Shown here: positions 37,455-45,799 of the stretch, in pieces
How positions within the stretch are numbered: position 1 is the stretch's first letter
Layout of the letters: each line of letters opens with the position of its first letter
Assembly: GCF_900116765.1 (NCBI RefSeq)
Contig: NZ_UETC01000001.1
Location: 310,001-374,000 of the forward strand
DNA: 64,000 nucleotides
Origin: Jannaschia seohaensis
GTDB taxonomy: Bacteria > Pseudomonadota > Alphaproteobacteria > Rhodobacterales > Rhodobacteraceae
Direction: 5' to 3'
The notes under the pieces: generated by a model
What the model was told of the DNA's origin: nothing
Seen by the model: only the letters and a program-made list of their open reading frames with translations
The model's database searches: none
Program-made: the position numbers and the translations under genes

Positions 37455-40400
37455 CTAGACTTCCTCGACCATCGCCACCCCCGGCAGCGACCGGAGCGCG
37501 CCCTTGATCTGCGGGTTGACCGGATATTCGCCGGGCAGCAGCATCTCGACCTCGCCGGGCAGGTCTTCACCCAGGAGGCAGAGATGGACCGGGCCGCGCC
37601 CGCGGGCCTTCGTTTCCGACGAGACCCGCTCCAGCAGGCCCGAGAGCGGGGCCAGGGCGTCGGGGCCGCCTTCCACGAAGATGCGCAGGCCGATTTGGGG
37701 CGCGGCCTCGACGGCCTCGTCCATGGGCGTGACCGAGCGGGCCAGCAGCTTGAGCTGGTCGGCCTCCTGCGTGGCCTCGACCTGAAGCAACACGCGGCAG
37801 CCGGTCTCCAGATGCTGGCGCGAGGCGTCGAGCGTGTCGGAGAAGACCATGCATTCGTAACCGCCCGACGGGTCGCTGGCCTGAAGGAAGGCGAAGCGGT
37901 TGCCGCGCGCCGATTTCCGCTCCTGCCGGCTGGCGACGATGCCGGCCATCTTGACGAGGCGCGGGCCCTGGCGCGTCAGCTCCTGCACTTGGGCCAGGGT
38001 CAGCACGTCCTGGCGCTTGAGCGCGGGCATGTAGTCGTCGAGCGGGTGGCCTGAGAGGTAGAAGCCGATCGCCTTGAACTCCTCGGCGAGGCGCTCGGCG
38101 GGCAGCCAGTCGTCGCGGGTGGCCAGGCGCGGCTCGGGCAGATCCTCGCCCGCCTCTCCGAACAGGCTGACCTGATTGGAGGCGCGCTGTTCGTGGATCG
38201 CCGCCGAATAGCCGACCAACGCGTCCAGCGCATCGAGCACCCGCGCGCGGTTGCTGTCGATCTGGTCGAAGGCGCCCGCCCGCGCGAGCATCTCCAGCGG
38301 GCGCTTTCCGACGCGCTTGAGGTCCACGCGGCGGGCGAAGTCGTAGAGGGTCGAGAAGGGTTTCTCCGCCGTTTCCCGGGCTTGACCCGGGACCTCGCCG
38401 TCGGAGGAGGCCCCGGCTCGGGGGCCGGGGCGCGACGTGCCTCGCCGCGCCGTCACGATCAGCTCCATCGCGTCGACGCCCACGTTCTTCAGCGCGCCCA
38501 GGGCGTAGATCAGCTGGCCGTCCTTCACGGTGAACTTCGCCTCGGAGCGGTTGATGCAGGGCGGCACGATCTCCAGCCCCAGCCCTCCGCGCTCCTTCGA
38601 CTTGCGGACCTCCTCGGCATAGACGGCCAGCTTGTCGGTCAGGTGGATGTCGGAATTCATGATCCCGGCCATGAACTCCACCGGGTGGTTCGCCTTGAGC
38701 CAGGCCGTCTGGTAGCTGACCACGGCATAGGCGGCGGCGTGGGATTTGTTGAAGCCGTAATTGGCGAACTTGTCGAGCAACGCCCAGACCTCTTCGGCCT
38801 TCTTCTTGTCGACGCCGTTCTTGGCGCAGCCTTCCAGGAAGATCGGCTTCTGCGCGTCCATCTCGGCCTGGATCTTCTTGCCCATGGCGCGGCGCAAGAG
38901 GTCGGCCCCGCCCAAGCTGTAGCCCGCCAGCTTCCGGGCGATCTCCATCACCTGCTCCTGGTAGACGATGATGCCCTGGGTCTCGTCTAGGATGTCGTCG
39001 ATCAGCGGGTGGAGTTTGTCGCGGGCGCTGAGGCCGTTCTTGACCTCGCAATATTTCGGAATGTTCTCCATCGGGCCGGGACGGTAGAGCGCGACCAGCG
39101 CCACGATGTCTTCGATGCAGGTGGGCTTCATCCGGCGCAGCGCGTCCATCATGCCCGTCGATTCCACCTGGAACACGGCGACCGTCTGCGCGCTGGCATA
39201 GACGCGGTAGGCGCCGGGGTCGTCGAGCGGGATCGCGTTGATGTCGTTCTCGGTGCCCTCGAACGGCTCGTAGATGACGCGCCCGTCGGCGGCGACATGC
39301 AGGTCGCGTCCCTGCTCGCGGATCAGACGCACGGCGTCCACCACCTGGGTCAGGGTCTTCAGGCCCAGGAAGTCGAACTTCACCAGACCGGCTTTCTCGA
39401 CCCATTTCATGTTGAACTGGGTCGCCGGCATGTCCGAGCGCGGGTCTTTGTAGAGCGGCACCAGGCGGTCCAGCGGCCGGTCCCCGATGACGACGCCCGC
39501 CGCATGGGTCGAGGCGTTGCGCAGCAGGCCCTCAAGCTTCTCGGCGAAGTCCAGCAGGCGCGCGACCGGGTTGGTGCGGCCCTCCCGCCGGTCCTGGTCG
39601 CTCTCGCGCGCGGCCTCGCGCAGGCGGGGTTCCTCGGCGAGGGCCTTGGTGATCGAGACCGGCTTGACCCCCTCGACCGGGATCATCTTCGAGAGCTGGT
39701 CGCATTGGCCGTAGGGCATCCCCAGCACCCGGCCCACGTCCCGGACGGCGGCCTTCGACAGAAGCGCGCCGAAGGTGATGATCTGCCCCACCTTGTCGCG
39801 GCCGTATTTGCCCTGGACGTAGCGGATGACCTCTTCCCGGCGGTCCATGCAGAAGTCGATGTCGAAGTCCGGCATCGAGACCCGTTCGGGGTTGAGGAAC
39901 CGCTCGAACAGAAGGCCATAGCGCAGCGGGTCCAGGTCGGTGATCGTCAGCGCATAGGCCACCAGGGAGCCCGCGCCCGAGCCCCGGCCAGGGCCTACCG
40001 GAATGTCCTGCTCCTTGGCCCATTTGATGAAGTCGGCAACGATCAGGAAATAGCCGGGGAACCCCATCCCCTCGATGATCCCCAGCTCGTAGTCGAGCCG
40101 TTTTTCATACTCCTCGACCGGCGCGGCGTGCGGGATGACGGCGAGGCGCGCCTTCAGCCCCTCGACCGATTGGCGGCGCAACTCCGCCACCTCGTCATCG
40201 GCGAACTTGGGCAGGATCGGGGCGCGACCATAGGCCTTGAAGGCGCAGCGGCGCGCGATCTCGACGGTGTTTTCCAGCGCCTCGGGCAGGTCGGCGAACA
40301 GCGCGGCCATCTCCGACGGCGATTTGAACCGATGCTCCGGCGTGACCCGGCGGCGGGGCGCCTGCTGGTCGACATAAGCGCCCTCGGCGATGCAGAGCAG

Positions 40401-41060
40401 CGCGTCATGCGCTGCATGCATCCCGGCATCTTTGAAATACACGTCGTTGGTCGCGACCAGCGGCAGGCCCTTGGCATAGGCCGCCTCGACATGGAACCGC
40501 TCGGTCGGTTCGGGCTGCCGGTGGCGCTGTAACTCGACATAGAGCCGGTCGCCATAGATCCCGTGCAGCCGGTCGAGCAGCGCCTCCGCCTTCGCCTCCT
40601 GCCCCGCCGCGACCAACCGCCCGATGGGTCCGTCTGGCCCCCCGGTCAGGCAGATCAGGCCATCCGAAAACGCCTCGAGCTCCTCCACCGTCACCTGCGG
40701 CACCATGTCGGGCCGCTCCAGATAAAGGCAGGAGTTCAGTCGCATCAGGCATTCATAGCCTGCCTCGGTCTGCGCCAGCAGGACGATGGGCGCGGGCGCG
40801 CGCGGCTTCTCGCCGGGCGGCGCCGGGTCGAACATCAGGTCCACCTGGCAGCCCATGATCGGTTGCACGCCCTTGCCGGCAATCTTGGTCGCCGCTTCCA
40901 GGGCGCAGAACATGTTGTTCGTGTCCGTCACCGCGACGGCGGGCATGCCCAGCCCCGCCGCCAGACCGGGCAGCTCGCCCAGGCGCAGTGCGCCCTCCAG
41001 CAGCGAATATTCGGTGTGGACGCGCAGGTGGATGAATCGGGGATCGGCCATGCCGGACAT
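37455..41060 (-). CDS. dnaE: DNA polymerase III subunit alpha
   Basis: Replicative polymerase; 1201 aa. An N-terminal PHP domain (FIHLRVHTEYSLLEGAL) is followed by the C-family polymerase core with [17 protein letters not shown] and the catalytic acidic motif MPDFDIDFCMDRR. STHAAGVVI, the YRPGPMENIP and FNKSHAAAYAVVSYQTAWLKA blocks, and a C-terminal OB-fold follow. The start may be codon 1 or codon 4 (MADPRF). An extra peptide of about 25 residues (873-897), encoded by a palindromic DNA element, lies just after the ALGALKNVGVDAMELIV segment. Confidence 0.97.
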   Translation of the reverse strand: MSGMADPRFIHLRVHTEYSLLEGALRLGELPGLAAGLGMPAVAVTDTNNMFCALEAATKIAGKGVQPIMGCQVDLMFDPAPPGEKPRAPAPIVLLAQTEAGYECLMRLNSCLYLERPDMVPQVTVEELEAFSDGLICLTGGPDGPIGRLVAAGQEAKAEALLDRLHGIYGDRLYVELQRHRQPEPTERFHVEAAYAKGLPLVATNDVYFKDAGMHAAHDALLCIAEGAYVDQQAPRRRVTPEHRFKSPSEMAALFADLPEALENTVEIARRCAFKAYGRAPILPKFADDEVAELRRQSVEGLKARLAVIPHAAPVEEYEKRLDYELGIIEGMGFPGYFLIVADFIKWAKEQDIPVGPGRGSGAGSLVAYALTITDLDPLRYGLLFERFLNPERVSMPDFDIDFCMDRREEVIRYVQGKYGRDKVGQIITFGALLSKAAVRDVGRVLGMPYGQCDQLSKMIPVEGVKPVSITKALAEEPRLREAARESDQDRREGRTNPVARLLDFAEKLEGLLRNASTHAAGVVIGDRPLDRLVPLYKDPRSDMPATQFNMKWVEKAGLVKFDFLGLKTLTQVVDAVRLIREQGRDLHVAADGRVIYEPFEGTENDINAIPLDDPGAYRVYASAQTVAVFQVESTGMMDALRRMKPTCIEDIVALVALYRPGPMENIPKYCEVKNGLSARDKLHPLIDDILDETQGIIVYQEQVMEIARKLAGYSLGGADLLRRAMGKKIQAEMDAQKPIFLEGCAKNGVDKKKAEEVWALLDKFANYGFNKSHAAAYAVVSYQTAWLKANHPVEFMAGIMNSDIHLTDKLAVYAEEVRKSKERGGLGLEIVPPCINRSEAKFTVKDGQLIYALGALKNVGVDAMELIVTARRGTSRPGPRAGASSDGEVPGQARETAEKPFSTLYDFARRVDLKRVGKRPLEMLARAGAFDQIDSNRARVLDALDALVGYSAAIHEQRASNQVSLFGEAGEDLPEPRLATRDDWLPAERLAEEFKAIGFYLSGHPLDDYMPALKRQDVLTLAQVQELTRQGPRLVKMAGIVASRQERKSARGNRFAFLQASDPSGGYECMVFSDTLDASRQHLETGCRVLLQVEATQEADQLKLLARSVTPMDEAVEAAPQIGLRIFVEGGPDALAPLSGLLERVSSETKARGRGPVHLCLLGEDLPGEVEMLLPGEYPVNPQIKGALRSLPGVAMVEEV
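38373..38442. repeat. Double-palindrome element inserted in frame in dnaE
   Basis: Two perfect hairpins in a row: CCCGGG-cttga-CCCGGG (38375-38391) and CCCCGGC-N6-GCCGGGG (38411-38430). The block codes for a Gly/Arg/Pro/Ser-rich peptide (GTSRPGPRAGASSDGEVPGQ) where DnaE proteins normally have only a short loop. The composition and double palindrome suggest a mobile palindromic repeat that kept the frame. Confidence 0.65.
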
Positions 41061-41223
41061 CTAGCGCCCGCCCGCCCCCGCCGGAAGGGCCGCCAGCCGT
41101 GTCGCGGTCATCTGTGCCCTTGCCATTCCCGCCCGGGCTCGCCTCTATTGACGCGCCCGCCCCTCCTACGCCGCATCGGAGGGGACGCGACGGGCCGGAC
41201 AGGTAAGGCGGCGGATCATTTCG

Positions 41224-42609
41224 ATGGAGATTTCCTTCCGTCTCAACGGCGAAGACGTCACCGCCACGCCCGAGGCCCCGACCGAGACCCTGCTGGACTG
41301 GCTGCGCGCCCGCGGTCTGACCGGCACCAAGGAAGGCTGCAACGAGGGCGATTGCGGCGCCTGCTCGGTGGTCGTGACTGGGGCCGACGGCACACCCCGC
41401 GCGCTCAACGCCTGCATCCTGTTTCTGCCGCAGTTGGCCGGCAAGGCCGTCCGCACCGTCGAGGGCATCGCCGCCCCCGACGGCACCCTGCATCCCGTCC
41501 AGCAGGCGATGATCGACCGTCACGGCTCGCAATGCGGTTTCTGCACGCCCGGCTTCATCACCACCCTGGCCGCCGCCCATGCGCGCGGCGACACCGATCA
41601 CGCCGACCAGATCGCGGGCAACCTGTGCCGTTGCACCGGCTACGCCCCGATCCTGCGCGCCGCCCGCGACATCGAGACGGCTCCGGTTCCCCCCCACATG
41701 ATCGAGGCTCCTCTTCTTCTGGTCGCAAATACTCCGGGGGAGCGCGAGGGGGCTGGCCCCCTCGCTCCGACCTCGGCGGATGAACTGGCCGCCTGGTATC
41801 TCGCCCACCCCGATGCCACCCTGATCGCCGGCGCCACCGATGTGGGGCTTTGGGTCACCAAGCAGTTCCGCGACCTGGACAAGGTCGCTTTCCTGAACCG
41901 CTGCGAGGATCTCAAGGGCATCGAGATCGGCGCGGACGAGATCCGCATCGGCGCCATGACCGACATGGAGACCCTCCGCCACGCCATCGCGCCGCACCAT
42001 CCCAGCTTCGCCGAGCTTCTGCGCCGCTATGGCTCGGTCCAGGTGCGCAACGCCGCCACGATCGGCGGCAATATCGCCAACGGTTCGCCCATCGGCGACA
42101 GCCCGCCCGCGCTGATCGCCCTGGGCGCGACGCTGCATCTCAGACGGGACGATGAGAGACGGCATATGCCGATCGAAGAGTTCTTCCTCGACTACGGCAA
42201 GCAGGATCGCCGCCCGGGGGAGTTCGTCGAGGCGATCACGATCCCACGCCAGACAGACGCGCTCTATTGCCACAAGGTCTCAAAGCGGTTCGATCAGGAC
42301 ATCTCGGCGCTTTGCATGGGGGTCAATCTGCCGGTTGTGGATGGCGTCATCGCGCGCCCCCGCATCGCCTTCGGCGGCATGGCGGGAACGCCCAAGCGCG
42401 CGGCCCGGGCCGAGGCGGTGCTCGACGGCCAGGCACCCGGCGAGGCGGCGTTCGCCGCCGCCGTCGAGGCCCTGGCGGGGGATTTCACGCCGCTCTCGGA
42501 CATGCGCGCCTCCGCGACCTACCGGCTGGAGGCGGCGCGCGGCGCGCTGATGGGGGCGTTCCACGCGATGACCGGGACGGGTCCCGCGCTCCTGGAGGTG
42601 CGGCCATGA
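41224..42609 (+). CDS. xdhA: Xanthine dehydrogenase small subunit (2Fe-2S and FAD domains)
   Basis: Electron-transfer subunit of xanthine dehydrogenase; 461 aa. Residues 1-150 carry the two 2Fe-2S clusters with C39, C44, C47, C64 and C104, C107, C135, C137. The FAD domain follows (LIAGATDVGLWVTK, NAATIGGNIANGSPIGDSPPALIALGA). Between them, residues about 162-181 are an extra linker (APLLLVANTPGEREGAGPLA) encoded by a dispersed repeat. The stop overlaps the xdhB start by 4 nt. It heads an eight-gene overlapping run devoted to purines. Confidence 0.95.
   Translation: MEISFRLNGEDVTATPEAPTETLLDWLRARGLTGTKEGCNEGDCGACSVVVTGADGTPRALNACILFLPQLAGKAVRTVEGIAAPDGTLHPVQQAMIDRHGSQCGFCTPGFITTLAAAHARGDTDHADQIAGNLCRCTGYAPILRAARDIETAPVPPHMIEAPLLLVANTPGEREGAGPLAPTSADELAAWYLAHPDATLIAGATDVGLWVTKQFRDLDKVAFLNRCEDLKGIEIGADEIRIGAMTDMETLRHAIAPHHPSFAELLRRYGSVQVRNAATIGGNIANGSPIGDSPPALIALGATLHLRRDDERRHMPIEEFFLDYGKQDRRPGEFVEAITIPRQTDALYCHKVSKRFDQDISALCMGVNLPVVDGVIARPRIAFGGMAGTPKRAARAEAVLDGQAPGEAAFAAAVEALAGDFTPLSDMRASATYRLEAARGALMGAFHAMTGTGPALLEVRP
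41710..41763 (-). repeat. Dispersed hairpin-plus-core repeat, copy 2, in frame inside xdhA
   Basis: Read on the minus strand: hairpin GAGGGGG-N4-CCCCCTC (41746-41763) then core CCCCCGGAGTATTTGCGACCAGAAGAAG (41741-41711, written here in part). It is translated as the linker between the Fe-S and FAD domains of XdhA without breaking the frame. Confidence 0.72.
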
Positions 42610-44936
42610 CCGTCGCCAAGCCCCTTCCCCATGAGAGCGCCCGCCTGCACGTCACCGGCGCCGCGCGCTATACCGACGACGTGCCGGCGCCGGCGGGCTG
42701 CCTGCACCTCGCATTCGGCGTGGCGGAGGTCGCGCGCGGCCGCCTGGACGCTCTGGATGTCAGCGCGGTGCGGGCCGCGCCGGGCGTCGCCTTCGTGCTG
42801 ACGGCGGAGGATCTCGATCCGATGCCCGACTGCTCGCCATCGCTGCACGACGAGCCGCTGCTCTGCACCGGCGAGATCCAGTATGCGGGTCAGCCGCTTT
42901 ATATCGTCGCGGCCGACAGCCACCTGAACGCCCGCCGCGCCGCGCGCCTGCATCGGGCCGAGGTGACGGAGTTCGACCCCATCCTGACGGTAGAGGAGGC
43001 GTTGGCCGCCGAAGCCTGGTTCGATGACGGCCCGCGCGTCTGGTCCGACGGCGATGTCGCGGCCGGGCTGGTCGCCGCCCCCTGCCGGCTGGAGGGCCAG
43101 TTCGAGATCGGCGGGCAGGAGCATTTCTACCTGGAGGGCCAGGCCGCGCTCGCGCTGCCGGGCGAGGGCGGCGAGATGCATGTCGTCACCTCGACCCAGC
43201 ATCCGACCGAAATCCAGCACAAGGTTGCCGACGCGCTGGGCGTGCCGATGCACGCGGTCCGCTCGGAGGTGCGGCGGATGGGGGGCGGCTTCGGCGGCAA
43301 GGAGAGCCAGGGCAACGCGCTGGCCATCGCCTCGGCCCTCGTCGCGGCGCGGACGGGCCGCCCGGCGCGGATGCGCTACGACCGCGACGACGATTTCGTC
43401 ATCACCGGCAAGCGCCACGATTTCCGCATCGCCTATGAGGTCGGGCATGATGATGCGGGGCGCGTTATGGCGGTGCGCTTCCGTCATTGGGTGCGCTGCG
43501 GCTGGTCGCAAGACCTGTCCTTGCCCGTGGCCGACCGGGCGATGCTGCATGCCGACAACGCCTACGACATCCCGGCGCTGGAGGTGACCTCCTGGCGGCT
43601 GCGCACCAACACCCAGTCGGCCACCGCTTTTCGGGGCTTCGGCGGACCGCAGGGCATGGTGGGGATCGAGCGCGTCATGGATCACGTCGCGCAGGCCGTG
43701 GGGCGAGATCCGTTGGCTGTGCGGCGCCTCAATTTCTACGTCGATGCGGCCGAGCGGCCGGGGGGGCTGTCTGCCCCCCCGGACCCCCCCGAGGATATTT
43801 CCACAGGGAAGAAGGGACACACGCATTACGGGCAGCGGGTCGAGGATTTCTGCCTGGGCGCGATGGTCGGGCAGCTGGCGGAGCGCTGCGACTATGCGGG
43901 GCGGCGGGCGCGGGTGGCGGCGTGGAACGCGGACAGTTTTAGGCTAAAACGCGGGATCGCGCTGACGCCGGTGAAGTTCGGGATCTCGTTTACACTCACG
44001 CATCTCAACCAGGCGGGGGCGCTGGTGCATGTCTATGCCGATGGGTCGATCCACCTGAATCACGGTGGCACGGAGATGGGGCAGGGGCTTCATTCCAAGG
44101 TGGCGCAGGTGGCCGCGAGCCGCTTCGGCTGCGATCCGGCGCGGGTGCGGATCACGGCGACGGATACCGGCAAGGTGCCGAATACCTCGGCCACCGCCGC
44201 CTCCTCCGGCGCGGATCTGAACGGCATGGCCGTGGCCCGTGCCTGCGACGCGATCCGGGACCGGATGGCGGCCTTCCTGGCGGAGGAGCATCAGGCCGAC
44301 CCGGCCTCGGTCGTCTTCGCGGAGGACCGGGTGCGGGTCGCGGGCGCGGAGTATGGCTTCGAGGAGGCGGCGGCCAAGGTCTATATGGGCCGCGTGTCCC
44401 TGTCCGCGACGGGGTTCTACGCCACGCCCGACATCTCCTGGGACCGGCAGGCGGGGCGGGGGCGGCCGTTTTACTATTTCGCCTATGGTGCGTCCTGTTC
44501 CGAGGTGGTGGTCGACCGGCTGACCGGCGAGAACCGCATCCTTAGGACCGACATCCTGCATGACGCTGGGGCATCGCTCAATCCGGCGCTGGATATCGGC
44601 CAGATCGAGGGAGGTTTCGTCCAGGGCGCGGGCTGGCTGACCACCGAGGAACTGGTCTGGGACGGCAAGGGGCGGCTGAGAACCCATGCGCCCTCGACTT
44701 ACAAGATCCCCTGCGCTTCGGATGTGCCGGAGGCGTTCCACGTCCATCTCTGGGACGGGGCCAACCGGGAGGAGACGATCTATCGCTCCAAGGCCGTGGG
44801 GGAGCCGCCCTTCATGCATGGGATCAGCGTGTTTTCGGCCCTCTCGGACGCCGTCGCGGCGGCGGGAGGCGCGCCGCTGATCGATGCGCCTGCCACGGCG
44901 GAGCGGGTGCTGATGGCGATCCGCGCGGGCCGATGA
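42606..44936 (+). CDS. xdhB: Xanthine dehydrogenase large subunit (molybdenum-binding)
   Basis: Catalytic molybdopterin subunit oxidising hypoxanthine/xanthine to urate; 776 aa from the ATG at 42606. Blocks include GAARYTDDVPAPAGCLHLAFGV, EGQAALALPGEGGEM, GGGFGGKESQGN, FRGFGGPQGM and GTEMGQGLHSKVAQVAASRFG. The active-site Glu lies in VGEPPFMHGISVFSAL. Around residues 385-400 an extra Pro/Gly-rich peptide (GGLSAPPDPPEDISTGKKG) is encoded by another dispersed repeat copy. Start and stop overlap xdhA and xdhC by 4 nt. Confidence 0.95.
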   Translation: MTVAKPLPHESARLHVTGAARYTDDVPAPAGCLHLAFGVAEVARGRLDALDVSAVRAAPGVAFVLTAEDLDPMPDCSPSLHDEPLLCTGEIQYAGQPLYIVAADSHLNARRAARLHRAEVTEFDPILTVEEALAAEAWFDDGPRVWSDGDVAAGLVAAPCRLEGQFEIGGQEHFYLEGQAALALPGEGGEMHVVTSTQHPTEIQHKVADALGVPMHAVRSEVRRMGGGFGGKESQGNALAIASALVAARTGRPARMRYDRDDDFVITGKRHDFRIAYEVGHDDAGRVMAVRFRHWVRCGWSQDLSLPVADRAMLHADNAYDIPALEVTSWRLRTNTQSATAFRGFGGPQGMVGIERVMDHVAQAVGRDPLAVRRLNFYVDAAERPGGLSAPPDPPEDISTGKKGHTHYGQRVEDFCLGAMVGQLAERCDYAGRRARVAAWNADSFRLKRGIALTPVKFGISFTLTHLNQAGALVHVYADGSIHLNHGGTEMGQGLHSKVAQVAASRFGCDPARVRITATDTGKVPNTSATAASSGADLNGMAVARACDAIRDRMAAFLAEEHQADPASVVFAEDRVRVAGAEYGFEEAAAKVYMGRVSLSATGFYATPDISWDRQAGRGRPFYYFAYGASCSEVVVDRLTGENRILRTDILHDAGASLNPALDIGQIEGGFVQGAGWLTTEELVWDGKGRLRTHAPSTYKIPCASDVPEAFHVHLWDGANREETIYRSKAVGEPPFMHGISVFSALSDAVAAAGGAPLIDAPATAERVLMAIRAGR
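43760..43816 (+). repeat. Dispersed hairpin-plus-core repeat, copy 3, in frame inside xdhB
   Basis: G-rich hairpin GGGGGG-N7-CCCCCC (43761-43779), then CCCCCCCGAGGATATTTCC and ACAGGGAAGAAGG up to 43816. This variant has GAGGATATTT in place of GGAGTATTT. The reading frame of xdhB passes through it intact. Confidence 0.7.
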
Positions 44937-45799
44937 GTTTCAGCTCCCGGCGGATCTTCCATGCGCTGGAGGCGCATGGTCCTTTCGCGAGAATCGTCAT
45001 CGCCAAGACGCGCGGCTCGGCCCCCCGGGAGACGGGGACGGATATGTTCGTCTGGTCCGATCGGATCGACGGCACGATCGGGGGCGGCGCACTGGAATGG
45101 CGCGCGATGGCGGTCGCGCGCGAGGTACTGGAGAGCGGCGTGCCGAAGGTGCTGCGCCTGCCGCTGGGACCCGCGCTGAACCAGTGCTGCGGGGGCGCCG
45201 TGACGCTGGTCATCGAGCGGATCGACGCCGTTCCCCCCAAGGACTGGGTCCGCCGCATCGAGGGCGATGCGCCCGAGCCGTCGCGGCCTGCTCTGGGGCT
45301 GAAGTCTGGTTGGATGCGCGAAAAGTCGACCCGGACGGGGTGGCGCGTGAACGTCTGGGGCGCGGGGCATGTCGGGCGCGCCCTTGTCGACGTGCTGCAT
45401 CCGCTGCCCGACTTCGCCGTCGTCTGGTATGACATCGCCAAGGCGCGCTTCCCCGCCGCGCCGCCGGTCATGCATGTCGTCAGCACCGATCTTCCGCGGA
45501 ACATGGCGAGCTGCGCGACGACCGACGACCACCTGATCGTCACCCATTCCCACGATCTCGACCTCGCGCTCTGCCATGCGGCGTTGACGTGGGGCTTCGG
45601 GCGTTGCGGCCTCATTGGATCGGCGACGAAATGGGCGCGATTCCAGAGCCGTTTGCGCGATCTGGGGCATTCTGATGACGCGATCGCCCGCATTGACTGC
45701 CCGATCGGCGACCCCACCCTTGGCAAGCACCCCCAAGCCATTGCGGTCGGCGTTGCGGCACGGCTACTCTCGGCTGGGCCGCCGGAGGGGACCCCATGA
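44933..45799 (+). CDS. xdhC: Xanthine dehydrogenase accessory protein XdhC
   Basis: Binds molybdopterin and helps insert the sulfurated cofactor into XdhB. 288 aa. The N-terminal block IAKTRGSAPRETGTDMFV and GTIGGGALEW, the QCCGGAVTLVIE segment, and the C-terminal Rossmann-like VNVWGAGHVGRALVDVL are family marks, as is the end RIDCPIGDPTLGKHPQAIAVGVAARLL. It overlaps xdhB and the ABC ATPase gene by 4 nt each. Confidence 0.94.
   Translation: MSFSSRRIFHALEAHGPFARIVIAKTRGSAPRETGTDMFVWSDRIDGTIGGGALEWRAMAVAREVLESGVPKVLRLPLGPALNQCCGGAVTLVIERIDAVPPKDWVRRIEGDAPEPSRPALGLKSGWMREKSTRTGWRVNVWGAGHVGRALVDVLHPLPDFAVVWYDIAKARFPAAPPVMHVVSTDLPRNMASCATTDDHLIVTHSHDLDLALCHAALTWGFGRCGLIGSATKWARFQSRLRDLGHSDDAIARIDCPIGDPTLGKHPQAIAVGVAARLLSAGPPEGTP

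Noticed and set aside
41701-41763. The odd XdhA linker as a sequencing frameshift
   Set aside because: The frame is kept on both sides and the DNA matches the dispersed repeat, so an insertion explains it better.
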